9,233 nt of DNA from Rhodoferax sp. (GCA_029865675.1 JARXAU010000138.1:1-9233), one strand, 5' to 3'. Counted from the first letter of the stretch, positions 1 to 6,244 are shown. The notes: a model not told the origin generated them from the sequence alone. Made by a program: numbers and translations.

Positions 1-10
1 ACCCACAGGT

Positions 11-129
11 GCTAAGCCAGTAGAAGGCTAGCCGAAGCGACGAAATCAAATGTGGCTGTTGGCCCACCCCTTGCCCGCTGGGCGAGAGGAGTTGGGGGAG
101 AGAGTGGGCCAGCTCCACCCCAGCGGGGT
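11..129. repeat. Structured non-coding stretch with several inverted repeats upstream of hyi
   Basis: No gene is visible in positions 1-220. Three stem-loops can be read by eye. The first is GCT-a-AGCC (11-18) with GGCTAGC (26-32). The second has outer arms GGCCCAC (61-67) and GTGGGCC (104-110) enclosing an inner GCCC-gct-GGGC hairpin (73-83). The third is ACCCC-agc-GGGGT (117-129). From about 84 to 155 the plus strand is strongly purine-rich, with repeated GAGAGG, GGGGGAGAGAG and AAAAGGGGAAAG runs. Such GC-rich stem-loops are often dispersed intergenic repeats in Burkholderiales, or the 3' end of a transcript from the left; which applies here is inference. There is no T-tract after the large stem, so it is not a classic intrinsic terminator. 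Confidence 0.4.
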
Positions 130-188
130 AGAAAAGGGGAAAGAGCGGGAAGAAGGTGCTGCTAGTCACTACCTCTTCAGTGGAGCCT

Positions 189-215
189 AAACTTTGATAC
201 CAAACTTTGGAGCCT
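189..215 (+). promoter_or_regulatory. Duplicated AAACTTTG / TGGAGCCT motifs and ribosome binding site before hyi
   Basis: AAACTTTG occurs twice with a 13-bp period (189-196 and 202-209); each copy contains the small palindrome AAAcTTT. TGGAGCCT also occurs twice, at 181-188 and 208-215, so the second copies overlap. The GGAG at 209-212 lies 8 bases before the ATG at 221 and serves well as the ribosome binding site. The repeated half-sites could be an operator for a dimeric regulator, or a small local duplication. No confident -35/-10 pair was seen. Confidence 0.3.
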
Positions 216-220
216 CGCCC

Positions 221-1090
221 ATGCCCCGCTTCGCCGCCAACCTCAGCCTGCAATACAACGAATTCCCCTTTCTGGAGCGCTTCGCCGCCGCCGCGCTAGA
301 CGGCTTTGCGGCGGTGGAATACCTGTTTCCCTACGCCTTTGACGCAGCGGCACTGGCTGCGAAATTGCAGGCGCACGGCTTGCGCCAGGTGCTGTTCAAC
401 GCGCCACCGGGTGGCAGCGAGTTGTCTGCCATGGCCAGTGCCTGGGAACGCGCGGAGCGCGGCACCGCGTGCCTGCCTGGGCGCGAGGCTGAATTTCGTG
501 CGGGCATCACGCAGGCGCTGCATTACGCCCAGGCTTTGCGGTGCCCGCGTGTGCATGTGATGGCCGGGCTGGCGCCGGTCGGCGTAGAGCGTGCGCTCTT
601 GCAAGCCACTTATGAGGCTAACTTGCAATGGGCCGCAGCGCAGGCCGCGCCGCTGGGCGTGGTGCTGCTGATCGAAGCCATCAACGGACGCGACATGCCG
701 GGCTACTTTTTGCAGCGCCAGGCCGACGCGCACGCCACGGTGCACGCGGTGGGGTCTGCGCACTTGCAGGTGCTGATGGACCTGTACCACTGCCAGATCA
801 TGGAGGGCGACCTGAGCGCCAAGCTGCGCCAGTACCTTGCGCCCCCAGACGGGCAAGCCAGCTGCGTGGGCCACATCCAAATTGCCGGCGTGCCCCAGCG
901 CCATGAGCCCGACGTGGGCGAGGTGAACTACGCGCACCTGTTTGCGCTGATCGATAGCTTGGGCTACCCCGGCTGGATAGGCTGTGAATACCGGCCCGCG
1001 CGCGGCACGGCGCCGGGGGCTACGCACGACGGCCTAGGTTGGCGGGACCGTGCTCTGGCCGCCGGCACGGCGCCCGCCGCGAGTGCTTAG
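221..1090 (+). CDS. hyi: Hydroxypyruvate isomerase family protein (TIM-barrel sugar isomerase)
   Basis: The 289-residue product belongs to the xylose-isomerase-like TIM-barrel family that includes hydroxypyruvate isomerase Hyi, which interconverts hydroxypyruvate and tartronate semialdehyde, and the related 2-oxotetronate isomerase OtnI. The N-terminus MPRFAANLS, the segments LPGREAEFRAG (85-95), IEAINGRDMPGYF (151-163), MDLYHCQ (186-192), GHIQIAGVPQRHEPDVGE (217-234) and GWIGCEY (251-257) are family hallmarks. E152, D187, Q220 or H218, and E256 are the probable metal-binding and catalytic residues. ATG at 221 is chosen over an upstream in-frame TTG at 194 because GGAG lies 8 bases before it and family proteins start there. 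At about 290 residues it is longer than the roughly 260 usual, with a low-complexity Ala/Gly-rich C-terminal tail after about residue 262. No gcl, glxR or otn genes are nearby, so the true substrate is uncertain. It is cytoplasmic and converges on the HAD gene with a 13-bp gap. Confidence 0.85.
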   Translation: MPRFAANLSLQYNEFPFLERFAAAALDGFAAVEYLFPYAFDAAALAAKLQAHGLRQVLFNAPPGGSELSAMASAWERAERGTACLPGREAEFRAGITQALHYAQALRCPRVHVMAGLAPVGVERALLQATYEANLQWAAAQAAPLGVVLLIEAINGRDMPGYFLQRQADAHATVHAVGSAHLQVLMDLYHCQIMEGDLSAKLRQYLAPPDGQASCVGHIQIAGVPQRHEPDVGEVNYAHLFALIDSLGYPGWIGCEYRPARGTAPGATHDGLGWRDRALAAGTAPAASA

Positions 1091-1094
1091 TGGC

Positions 1095-1115
1095 CTGGGC
1101 GCGCTAGCAGCCCAG
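1095..1115. terminator. Inverted repeat between convergent genes, possible bidirectional terminator
   Basis: CTGGGC (1095-1100) and GCCCAG (1110-1115) form a perfect 6-bp stem around a 9-base loop. The right arm lies inside the 3' end of the HAD gene and the whole falls at the junction of the two convergent stop codons. Position favours a shared transcription stop, but there is no T-run on either side, so an intrinsic terminator is not firmly supported. Confidence 0.3.
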
Positions 1116-1829
1116 CAAGTCGGCCAGCGCCAGCAAATCGCGCGCGTGCAGGTCGTTGGCGGGATGGGGCTGCACGTCCTTGCGGTGCTTGGCGCCCAGC
1201 TCCAAGGGCCGCTCGATGTAGGCGGTGCGCAGTCCGCAGGCGCGCGCGCTGGCCAGGTCATCGTGGTGCGTGGCCACCAGCAGCACCTGCGTGGGCGCCA
1301 CGTCAAACACCCGCGCCACGCCGCCATAGGTGCGCGGGTCGGGCTTGTAGGCCTGAAAGGTCTCGGCGCTCAAAATGCAGTCCCAGGGCAGCGCCGCTTG
1401 CTTGGACAGGCGGGTGAGCAAATTGAGGTTGCCATTGGACAAGGTGCACAAGATGTATTTGCGCTTGAGCCGGGTCAGTCCGGCCACCACGTCGGGCCAA
1501 GCGGCCAGCCGGTGCCACACCAAATTGAGCTGCGCGCGCTCCGCATCCCCCAGGTGCGCCAGACCAAACTGGGGCAGGATGGTGTCCAAAATTTGCCGGT
1601 GCAATCCGTCAATCAGCGTCCACGGCTGCGCGCCCGACATCACCCGCGCCATGGCCGGTGCGTAGCCCGCGCGCCAAGCCAGCGCAAACGCGTCGCCGTC
1701 CACCTGCGGGTAGCGCTGCTGCATTTCCCGCACGATGCTGCCGTGCCAATCGACAATGGTGCCGAAGATGTCGAAGGCCAGGACTTGGAGCGTTTGCGGG
1801 TCAAGCGCAGGGAGTGCGGTGGTAGGCAT
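1104..1829 (-). CDS. HAD-superfamily hydrolase, haloacid dehalogenase type II group
   Basis: This 241-residue cytoplasmic protein has the HAD motifs in order: the nucleophile D20 in FDIFGT (19-24) followed by VDWHGSI; S131 in LSNGN; K162 in YKPDP with Y168 six residues later; and the acidic motif THHDD (187-191). The spacing matches L-2-haloacid dehalogenases, which hydrolyse 2-haloalkanoates through an aspartyl ester. R53 is a plausible counterpart of their substrate-binding arginine. Two active-site positions differ: from memory of L-DEX, its Ser175 and Asn177 align with A186 and H188 here. Dehalogenase activity is therefore not assured; a phosphatase or another small-acid hydrolase is possible. 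ATG at 1829 is preferred to a TTG at 1904: AAGGA (complement of 1837-1841) lies 7 bases before it, and the extra 25 residues do not look like this family. It is transcribed divergently from the M20 peptidase across 107 bp. Confidence 0.82.
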   Translation of the reverse strand: MPTTALPALDPQTLQVLAFDIFGTIVDWHGSIVREMQQRYPQVDGDAFALAWRAGYAPAMARVMSGAQPWTLIDGLHRQILDTILPQFGLAHLGDAERAQLNLVWHRLAAWPDVVAGLTRLKRKYILCTLSNGNLNLLTRLSKQAALPWDCILSAETFQAYKPDPRTYGGVARVFDVAPTQVLLVATHHDDLASARACGLRTAYIERPLELGAKHRKDVQPHPANDLHARDLLALADLLGC

Positions 1830-1936
1830 GTTGAAGTCCTTAGGCGTTGCAGCGTGGTGGGAGGATAGCGGCAAGCGTGGCATCATGGCGCGGTGCACTT
1901 TCAACCAGTTCAGCGTCTTGCCCCTGGAGATTTTTT

Positions 1937-3409
1937 ATGACCGCTCGCCTGCCTGACACCGTTTTAAACCCCGCCCCAGCCCTGGACCAAGTCAGCAAAG
2001 CCTGGGACAGCGACATCGTGGCCCGCTTGAGCGAGTACATCGCCATTCCCGCCAAGTCGCCCGCTTTTGACGCCGACTGGGCCGCCCACGGCTACCTGGA
2101 AACTGTGGTGCGCAATACCGCGCAGTGGATTGAGGCGCAAAAAGTGGCAGGCCTCACCCTGGAAGTGGTGCGCCTGCCTGGGCGCACGCCGGTGCTCTTG
2201 TTTGAAGTGGCAGCCACGCGCAGTGCCCAGGAAGGGGTGAGCACCCAGACCGTGCTGATGTACGGCCACCTGGACAAACAGCCCGAGTTTTCCGGCTGGC
2301 GCAGCGACCTGGGGCCGTGGACGCCCGTGTACCAGGACGGCAAGCTCTATGGTCGGGGCGGCGCCGACGACGGTTACGCCGCCTATGCGGCGATTGCCGC
2401 CATCCAGGCGCTCAAAACCCAAAAAGTAGCGCACCCGCGCATCATCGGCCTGATCGAGACCTGCGAAGAAAGCGGCTCTTACGACCTGCTGCCCTATGTG
2501 GACGCGCTGCGCACGCGCCTGGGCGATGTGGGTCTGGTGGTGTGCCTGGACTCGGGCGCGGGCAACTACGACCAGCTGTGGCTGACCAACAGCCTGCGAG
2601 GCATGGCCAGCGGCGTGCTCAAGGTGGAAATATTGACCGAAGGCGTGCACTCGGGCGACGCCAGCGGCGTGGTGCCGTCAAGCTTTCGCATCCTGCGCCA
2701 CTTGCTTGACCGGCTGGAAGACAGCGCCACGGGCCGCTTGCTGCCCGAGAGTTTTTATTGTCCGGTGCCGCCTGAGCGCATGGCCCAGGCCCAGGCCACG
2801 GCCGACATCTTGGGCGACGAGCTGTACAAGCGCTTTCCCTGGGCGCATTACGACTGCGGCGGCGCCAGCCAGTTTGCGTTGCCCACCACCACCGACCCGC
2901 TGCAAGCGCTGCTTAACCGCACCTGGCTGCCCACGCTCAGCGTCACTGGCGCCGACGGTTTTCCTGAGATGAAAAACGCCGGCAATGTGCTGCGCCCCTA
3001 CACCGCCTTCAAGCTCTCCTTGCGCCTGCCCCCGCTGGTGGAGGCGGCTGGCGCGGTGCAAGAACTCAAAGCCCTGCTCGAAGACAACGCGCCCTACCAG
3101 GCCAAAGTCACCTTCGAGGGCGGCGGTGGCGCCACCGGCTGGAACGCGCCCAGCACCGCGCCCTGGTTTGAGCAGGCCCTGAACGCCGCGTCCCAAGCGC
3201 ACTTTGGCGCGCCCTGCGGCTACATCGGCCAAGGCGGCACGATTCCATTGATGAACATGCTCAGCACCGGCTTTCCCAAAGCGCAAATGATGGTCTGCGG
3301 CGTGCTCGGCCCCAAGAGCAACGCCCACGGACCCAATGAGTTTTTGCACGTGCCCTACGCCAAAAAGCTCACCGCCGCCGTGGCCCAGGTGATCGCCAGT
3401 TTTCCCTGA
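1937..3409 (+). CDS. M20 family zinc metallopeptidase (dipeptidase-like)
   Basis: The 490-residue protein is an M20 di-zinc hydrolase of the dipeptidase/carnosinase-like branch, which removes residues from short peptides or N-acylated amino acids in the cytoplasm. Metal and catalytic residues are all in place: H111 and D113 in YGHLDKQPE; the bridging aspartate D144 in GRGGADDG; general base E177 and ligand E178 in ETCEESGS; D205 in VCLDSG; and the C-terminal ligand H464 in SNAHGPNEF. H238 in EGVHSG marks the start of the lid (dimerisation) domain, about 215-395, and the catalytic domain resumes with YIGQGGTIP (429-437). No signal peptide is seen. The start at 1937 is supported by GGAGA (1926-1930) 6 bases upstream; in-frame codons further upstream give a sequence unlike the family. 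Length is normal for this branch. It probably shares a transcript with the following hydrolase gene. The exact substrate cannot be told from sequence. Confidence 0.9.
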   Translation: MTARLPDTVLNPAPALDQVSKAWDSDIVARLSEYIAIPAKSPAFDADWAAHGYLETVVRNTAQWIEAQKVAGLTLEVVRLPGRTPVLLFEVAATRSAQEGVSTQTVLMYGHLDKQPEFSGWRSDLGPWTPVYQDGKLYGRGGADDGYAAYAAIAAIQALKTQKVAHPRIIGLIETCEESGSYDLLPYVDALRTRLGDVGLVVCLDSGAGNYDQLWLTNSLRGMASGVLKVEILTEGVHSGDASGVVPSSFRILRHLLDRLEDSATGRLLPESFYCPVPPERMAQAQATADILGDELYKRFPWAHYDCGGASQFALPTTTDPLQALLNRTWLPTLSVTGADGFPEMKNAGNVLRPYTAFKLSLRLPPLVEAAGAVQELKALLEDNAPYQAKVTFEGGGGATGWNAPSTAPWFEQALNAASQAHFGAPCGYIGQGGTIPLMNMLSTGFPKAQMMVCGVLGPKSNAHGPNEFLHVPYAKKLTAAVAQVIASFP

Positions 3410-3442
3410 AACACGCGTCCGAAACCCGTGGAAAGCCCCGCC

Positions 3443-4297
3443 ATGACCACCGCCCAACGGTCCGAAATCTCCACCCCCCACGGCGCCACGCTGGCCGTGC
3501 GCGACTGGCCGCTGCCCGCAGCCGTGCTGCCGCGCGCCATGGTGCTCATCGTCCACGGGCTGGGCGAACACAGCGGGCGCTATGAGCACGTGGCGCAGCA
3601 GCTCAATCGCTGGGGCTTTGCGGCGCGGGCTTTTGACCTGGGCGGCCACGGCCACTCCAGCGGCGCGCCCGGCAGCCTGGCCGACGACAACCGCCTGCTT
3701 GACGACCTGGCCTTGGTGGTGGACCGAAGCCGCGCGCTCTTGGCGCCGGGCGTGCCGCTGGTGTTGTTGGGCCACAGCCTGGGCGGCTTGATCGCCGCGC
3801 GCTTTGTGTCGCTCGGCCTGCGCCCGGTGGACGCCCTGGTCTTGTCCAGCCCGGCGCTCGATGCGGGCCTCAACGCCTTTCAAAAGTTCTTGGTCGCCAC
3901 GCTACCCAAAATCGCGCCTAACTTGCGCGTGGGCAACGGACTGAACGCCAACTACCTGTCGCACGACCCGGCCGTGGTGGCTGCCTACCGCGCTGACCCG
4001 CTGGTGCACGACCGCATCAGCGCCCGGCTGGCGCTGTTTATCGCCCAGGCAGGTGCGCAAACCCGCGCGCTGGCCGCGCAGTGGACCGTGCCTACGCTGC
4101 TGATGTATGCAGGCCAAGACCGCTTGGTTAACCCACAGGGCAGCCGCAGCTTCGCTCAGCACGCCCCGGCCCTTGTGCTGACCAGCCAGTGCTTTGAGGA
4201 CCTGTACCACGAGATATTTAACGAGTTGGACGCCGCGCCGGTGTTGACCACGCTGCAGCAGTGGCTGGCGCAACGATTTGACCCCCAGGCAGCCTGA
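3443..4297 (+). CDS. Alpha/beta hydrolase, monoacylglycerol lipase-like (serine hydrolase)
   Basis: The 284-residue protein has the Hydrolase_4 / monoglyceride lipase layout. VHGLGEHSGRYEHVA (37-51) carries the HG oxyanion motif and the GEHS.RY signature of this family. The nucleophile is S112 in GHSLGG, followed by LSSPALD (134-140). The acid is D226 in AGQDRLVNP and the histidine is H256 in LYHEIFNE, so the triad is complete. It would cleave a carboxylic ester such as a monoacylglycerol, or act as a lysophospholipase; the substrate is inferred only from the family. No signal peptide or lipobox is seen, so it should be cytoplasmic. ATG at 3443 has GGAAAG (3430-3435) in front; a GTG at 3428 would add five residues and is less likely. 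It starts 33 bp after the M20 gene in the same direction with no terminator between, suggesting a two-gene operon. Confidence 0.88.
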   Translation: MTTAQRSEISTPHGATLAVRDWPLPAAVLPRAMVLIVHGLGEHSGRYEHVAQQLNRWGFAARAFDLGGHGHSSGAPGSLADDNRLLDDLALVVDRSRALLAPGVPLVLLGHSLGGLIAARFVSLGLRPVDALVLSSPALDAGLNAFQKFLVATLPKIAPNLRVGNGLNANYLSHDPAVVAAYRADPLVHDRISARLALFIAQAGAQTRALAAQWTVPTLLMYAGQDRLVNPQGSRSFAQHAPALVLTSQCFEDLYHEIFNELDAAPVLTTLQQWLAQRFDPQAA

Positions 4298-4349
4298 GCC
4301 GATTACCCGATCAGCGCGGCCCAGGTTGAAAAATCAAAATGAGATGCTG

Positions 4350-4538
4350 TTATGAGGGGGTTACTTTGGTGTTCAAATTTTTTCGGACAGACCGATAGGC
4401 CGCACGGCCGATGCAGTGGTGGGCAACCGCCATGACAAGGGGTGCCAAACGCTCCGAAGCTGTGTCGTAAGCCTGGACTACGTGTTTCAATTGGCGGTTA
4501 GGCGTCGCTTCCCAGCTTCCAGCCGCCATGGAGCTCAT
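4350..4538 (-). CDS. Possible small hypothetical protein, 62 residues
   Basis: An ATG at 4538 opens a 62-residue frame ending in TAA at 4350-4352. The product is mixed and slightly basic, with a helical-looking middle (PNRQLKHVVQAYDTASERL, then VMAVAHHCIGRAAYRSVRK). Its composition is more protein-like than that of the antisense shadows elsewhere in the window, and roughly two thirds of its codons end in G or C, lower than the neighbouring genes. There is no good ribosome binding site upstream, and no family is recognised. It could be a real small gene, the remnant of a longer one, or chance. Confidence 0.3.
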   Translation of the reverse strand: MSSMAAGSWEATPNRQLKHVVQAYDTASERLAPLVMAVAHHCIGRAAYRSVRKNLNTKVTPS

Positions 4539-4655
4539 GTCCAAGCAGACCGGTTAAAAGCGCGAGGCTGAATGTTTGGCCACCCAGCCCTGTGCGCAAG
4601 TGAACTTTGAGGTGGCACCCAACGCCACGGACCGCAATCCGCAGGACTAGCTTTC

Positions 4656-4679
4656 GGCCTAACGGGGCGTTTTGAGGCC
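4656..4679. other. Hairpin in the non-coding gap
   Basis: GGCCT-AACG (4656-4664), loop GGG, then CGTT (4668-4671), a 3-base bulge and AGGCC (4675-4679) fold into a bulged stem. It follows directly after the TAG at 4648-4650 that closes a short open fragment. No T-tract follows, so a terminator is not supported; its role is unknown. Confidence 0.3.
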
Positions 4680-4825
4680 TAAACCAGTGCCGTGGCGGTG
4701 GGCGGTAACGCCGCAGTCAAGGGCGTGATTGCCCTCCCAACCCGAGTGACTTCTATTTTTTCACAGCGCTAGGCGTCCGAGCTCCGTTTTTTCTGCCGGG
4801 ATGCAGGGACGACGCGATGGGCTTG

Positions 4826-4840
4826 GAGTACCCGGTACTC
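4826..4840. promoter_or_regulatory. 15-bp palindrome, possible operator
   Basis: GAGTACC and GGTACTC form a perfect 7-bp inverted repeat around one central C. The hexamer CGGTAC recurs at 4845-4850, 12 bases after its first occurrence at 4833. It lies about 175 bp upstream of the MFS start. A short, near-gapless dyad suits a dimeric DNA-binding protein better than an RNA hairpin, but no regulator gene is adjacent, so function is conjecture. Confidence 0.25.
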
Positions 4841-4970
4841 GGCTCGGTACGATTCGCCAAGCACGACAGCGGCTTTGTCGCGTCAGGCAGCTACCCCGGT
4901 TACGGCAACACGTTGGGCAGTGATGATTCCGAGGTTGGCAAGGCGTTGCGCCGAGTCTTGGGCATCAAAT

Positions 4971-4985
4971 CACCGCCTAGCGGTG
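4971..4985. promoter_or_regulatory. Dyad CACCGC-cta-GCGGTG just upstream of the MFS gene
   Basis: Perfect 6-bp arms flank a 3-base centre. The right arm ends 15 bases before the TACACT -10-like box, so the dyad covers the place where the -35 region would lie. That position suits a repressor or activator site controlling the transporter gene. No recognisable TTGACA-like -35 sits at the correct spacing, which would be consistent with activator dependence; this is inference. Confidence 0.3.
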
Positions 4986-5000
4986 GCGCCTACCCGCGCC

Positions 5001-5006
5001 TACACT
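5001..5006 (+). promoter_or_regulatory. -10-like box TACACT giving a probable leaderless MFS mRNA
   Basis: TACACT matches TATAAT at four of six positions, including the key TA and final T. It ends 7 bases before the ATG at 5014. Transcription normally starts about 6-7 bases after the -10 box, so the first transcribed base would fall at or one base before the A of the start codon. The sequence between box and ATG is C-rich and has no Shine-Dalgarno element, which agrees with leaderless translation. Confidence 0.4.
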
Positions 5007-5013
5007 CCCCCGC

Positions 5014-6204
5014 ATGAACCGCAACCTCTGGCTGCTCGCCCTTTGCCAAGGCCTTTTGCTGACCAATAACATCGCTTTCATCGCCATCAACGGCCTGGTC
5101 GGTCTGTGGCTGGCGCCGCTAGGGTGGATGGCGACGCTTCCGGTGATGGGCTATGTGGTGGGTGCTGCAATGAGCACGCCGCTGGTGGCTTACAGCCAGG
5201 GGCGCTGGGGGCGCAAGGTGGCGTTTCAGTCAGGCTTGCTGGTAGCGCTCTTGTCGGCCTTGCTGGCAGCGTGGGCGATATCCACGCAGCAGTTTTGGTG
5301 GCTGGTGGCGGCCACGGTGGTGGCAGGCTATTACAGCGCCAACGGCCAGTTGTACCGCTTTGCCGCCGCCGAGCTGGCGCTGCCTGCTGCGCGTGAGCGG
5401 GCGGTGTCGCTGGTGCTGGCCGGAGGATTGTTGGGCGCCATCGTCGGCCCCAACTTGGCGGCGCGCACGCGCAGTTTGCTGGACGTGCCTTTTGCCGGGG
5501 CCTACCTGGCGCTGGCGCTCGTGGCGCTCTTGTCCATGGTGCTGATGTCTTTAATTACCTTTGCGCCCGAGCCGCCAAAGCCTGCGCTGGGCAGCAGCAC
5601 GCCCAGAGGCCGCAGCGCGCTGCAGATGCTGCGCGAGCCGGTGTTTATGGTCGCCTGTATGGCCGCCGCCCTGGGTTATGGCGTCATGAACCTGCTGATG
5701 GCGGCCACGCCGCTGGCCATGCAGCAGTGCGGCCTGAGCTTTGAGAACACCGCCTTGGTGCTGGAATGGCATGTGATCGGCATGTTTGCGCCCGGCTTTT
5801 TTACTGGCAACCTGATTCGCCGCTATGGCGCCTTGCCGGTGATGGGCGTGGGCGTGTTGCTCAACGCCCTGTGCATTGGCGTAGCGCTGACTGGGCAAGA
5901 CCTGCACCAGTTCACGGTGGCGCTGTTTTTGCTGGGCGTGGGCTGGAACTTTTTGTTCACCGGCAGCACCAGTCTGTCGTTGACGGCCTATGCGCCTGAA
6001 GAAAAAGACCGGGCGCAGGCGGTCATCAACTTTGCAGTGTTTGCGGTGATGGCCTTGACCTCATTTGCCTCGGGGGCGCTGGTCACTACCCAGGGCTGGG
6101 ATTTGCTCAATGCTGGCTCTTTGGTGCCGGTGGTGCTCACTGGCGCCTTGCTGTGGTGGCTGCATCGCCAAGGTTTGGCTGGGGTACGCCACACCGAGCC
6201 TTAG
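5014..6204 (+). CDS. Major facilitator superfamily transporter, substrate unknown
   Basis: The 396-residue protein is an inner-membrane MFS carrier. Hydrophobic segments fall at about 5-25, 40-60, 70-90, 95-115, 132-150, 162-183, 210-232, 248-268, 273-293, 299-320, 336-356 and 366-384: twelve helices in two halves joined by a hydrophilic loop (184-208, APEPPKP...RGR). The loop between helices 2 and 3 contains GRWGRK (63-68), the MFS motif A that gates transport. Overall it resembles YdeE/RfnT-like small-molecule transporters of about 400 residues, but nothing fixes the substrate. An efflux role is possible. The ATG at 5014 begins directly after a -10-like box with no ribosome binding site. 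It stands alone between the non-coding gap and the yajC leader. C- and N-termini should be cytoplasmic by family rule. Confidence 0.85.
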   Translation: MNRNLWLLALCQGLLLTNNIAFIAINGLVGLWLAPLGWMATLPVMGYVVGAAMSTPLVAYSQGRWGRKVAFQSGLLVALLSALLAAWAISTQQFWWLVAATVVAGYYSANGQLYRFAAAELALPAARERAVSLVLAGGLLGAIVGPNLAARTRSLLDVPFAGAYLALALVALLSMVLMSLITFAPEPPKPALGSSTPRGRSALQMLREPVFMVACMAAALGYGVMNLLMAATPLAMQQCGLSFENTALVLEWHVIGMFAPGFFTGNLIRRYGALPVMGVGVLLNALCIGVALTGQDLHQFTVALFLLGVGWNFLFTGSTSLSLTAYAPEEKDRAQAVINFAVFAVMALTSFASGALVTTQGWDLLNAGSLVPVVLTGALLWWLHRQGLAGVRHTEP

Positions 6205-6238
6205 ACCCCAGCCCCCGCGTCGGGCTCAATGTGGCCCT

Positions 6239-6244
6239 TACAAT
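6239..6244 (+). promoter_or_regulatory. Candidate -10 box (TACAAT) for the yajC-secD-secF operon
   Basis: TACAAT differs from TATAAT at one base. It lies 35 bp after the MFS stop and about 83 bases before the yajC GTG, which would give a leader of about 77 bases from near 6251. No good -35 hexamer is seen 16-18 bp upstream, so the assignment rests on the -10 match and position alone. Confidence 0.35.

Larger units (their letters stand above)
4298..5013. other. 0.7-kb gap without a clear gene
   Basis: This stretch has lower GC and more A/T runs than its surroundings and no recognisable protein. It holds a short minus-strand ORF (4350-4538), two TTTTTTC runs (4755-4761 and 4787-4793), a hairpin at 4656-4679, an AGGGC/GCCCT stem (4720-4735), and palindromes at 4826-4840 and 4971-4985. 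On the plus strand one frame is open from 4709 to the stop at 5015-5017 (ATG at 4817, 66 codons), but its product resembles nothing I know and it overlaps the MFS start. A further fragment ends at the TAG at 4648-4650 and has no start. This may be decayed coding sequence, or a regulatory gap. I saw no tRNA or known RNA fold. Confidence 0.5.

Noticed and set aside
194..220. TTG start extending hyi by nine residues
   Set aside because: The ATG at 221 has GGAG at good spacing and matches the usual N-terminus of the family.
296..1027. 243-codon minus-strand frame opposite hyi
   Set aside because: Shadow of the isomerase gene; no motif, no supporting start signal.
1050..1868. 272-codon plus-strand frame opposite the HAD gene
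   Set aside because: It is antisense to a gene with all HAD motifs and a good ribosome binding site, and has a repetitive Arg/Val/Gln/His composition typical of a shadow frame.
2678..3883. 401-codon open frame on the minus strand across the M20 and hydrolase genes
   Set aside because: It lies antisense to two well-supported enzymes, and its product is dominated by Gly, Ala, Arg, Gln, His and Val, as expected when GC-rich third positions are read backwards. No family is recognisable.
4497..4663. GTTAGGC (4497-4503) and GCCTAAC (4657-4663), resembling integron attC core sites around a 153-bp segment
   Set aside because: No attC-like internal complementarity next to either core, and no partner core at normal spacing; a near match at about 4768 does not pair. 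No integrase gene is present. Probably chance.
4720..4793. Possible intrinsic terminators at the two TTTTTTC runs
   Set aside because: The AGGGC/GCCCT stem is only 5 bp and lies about 20 bases before the first T-run; no good stem abuts the second.
4817..5017. 66-codon plus-strand frame ending inside the MFS start
   Set aside because: No ribosome binding site and no recognisable family. It runs through the dyad and promoter-like box of the transporter, so regulatory use of this DNA is more likely.
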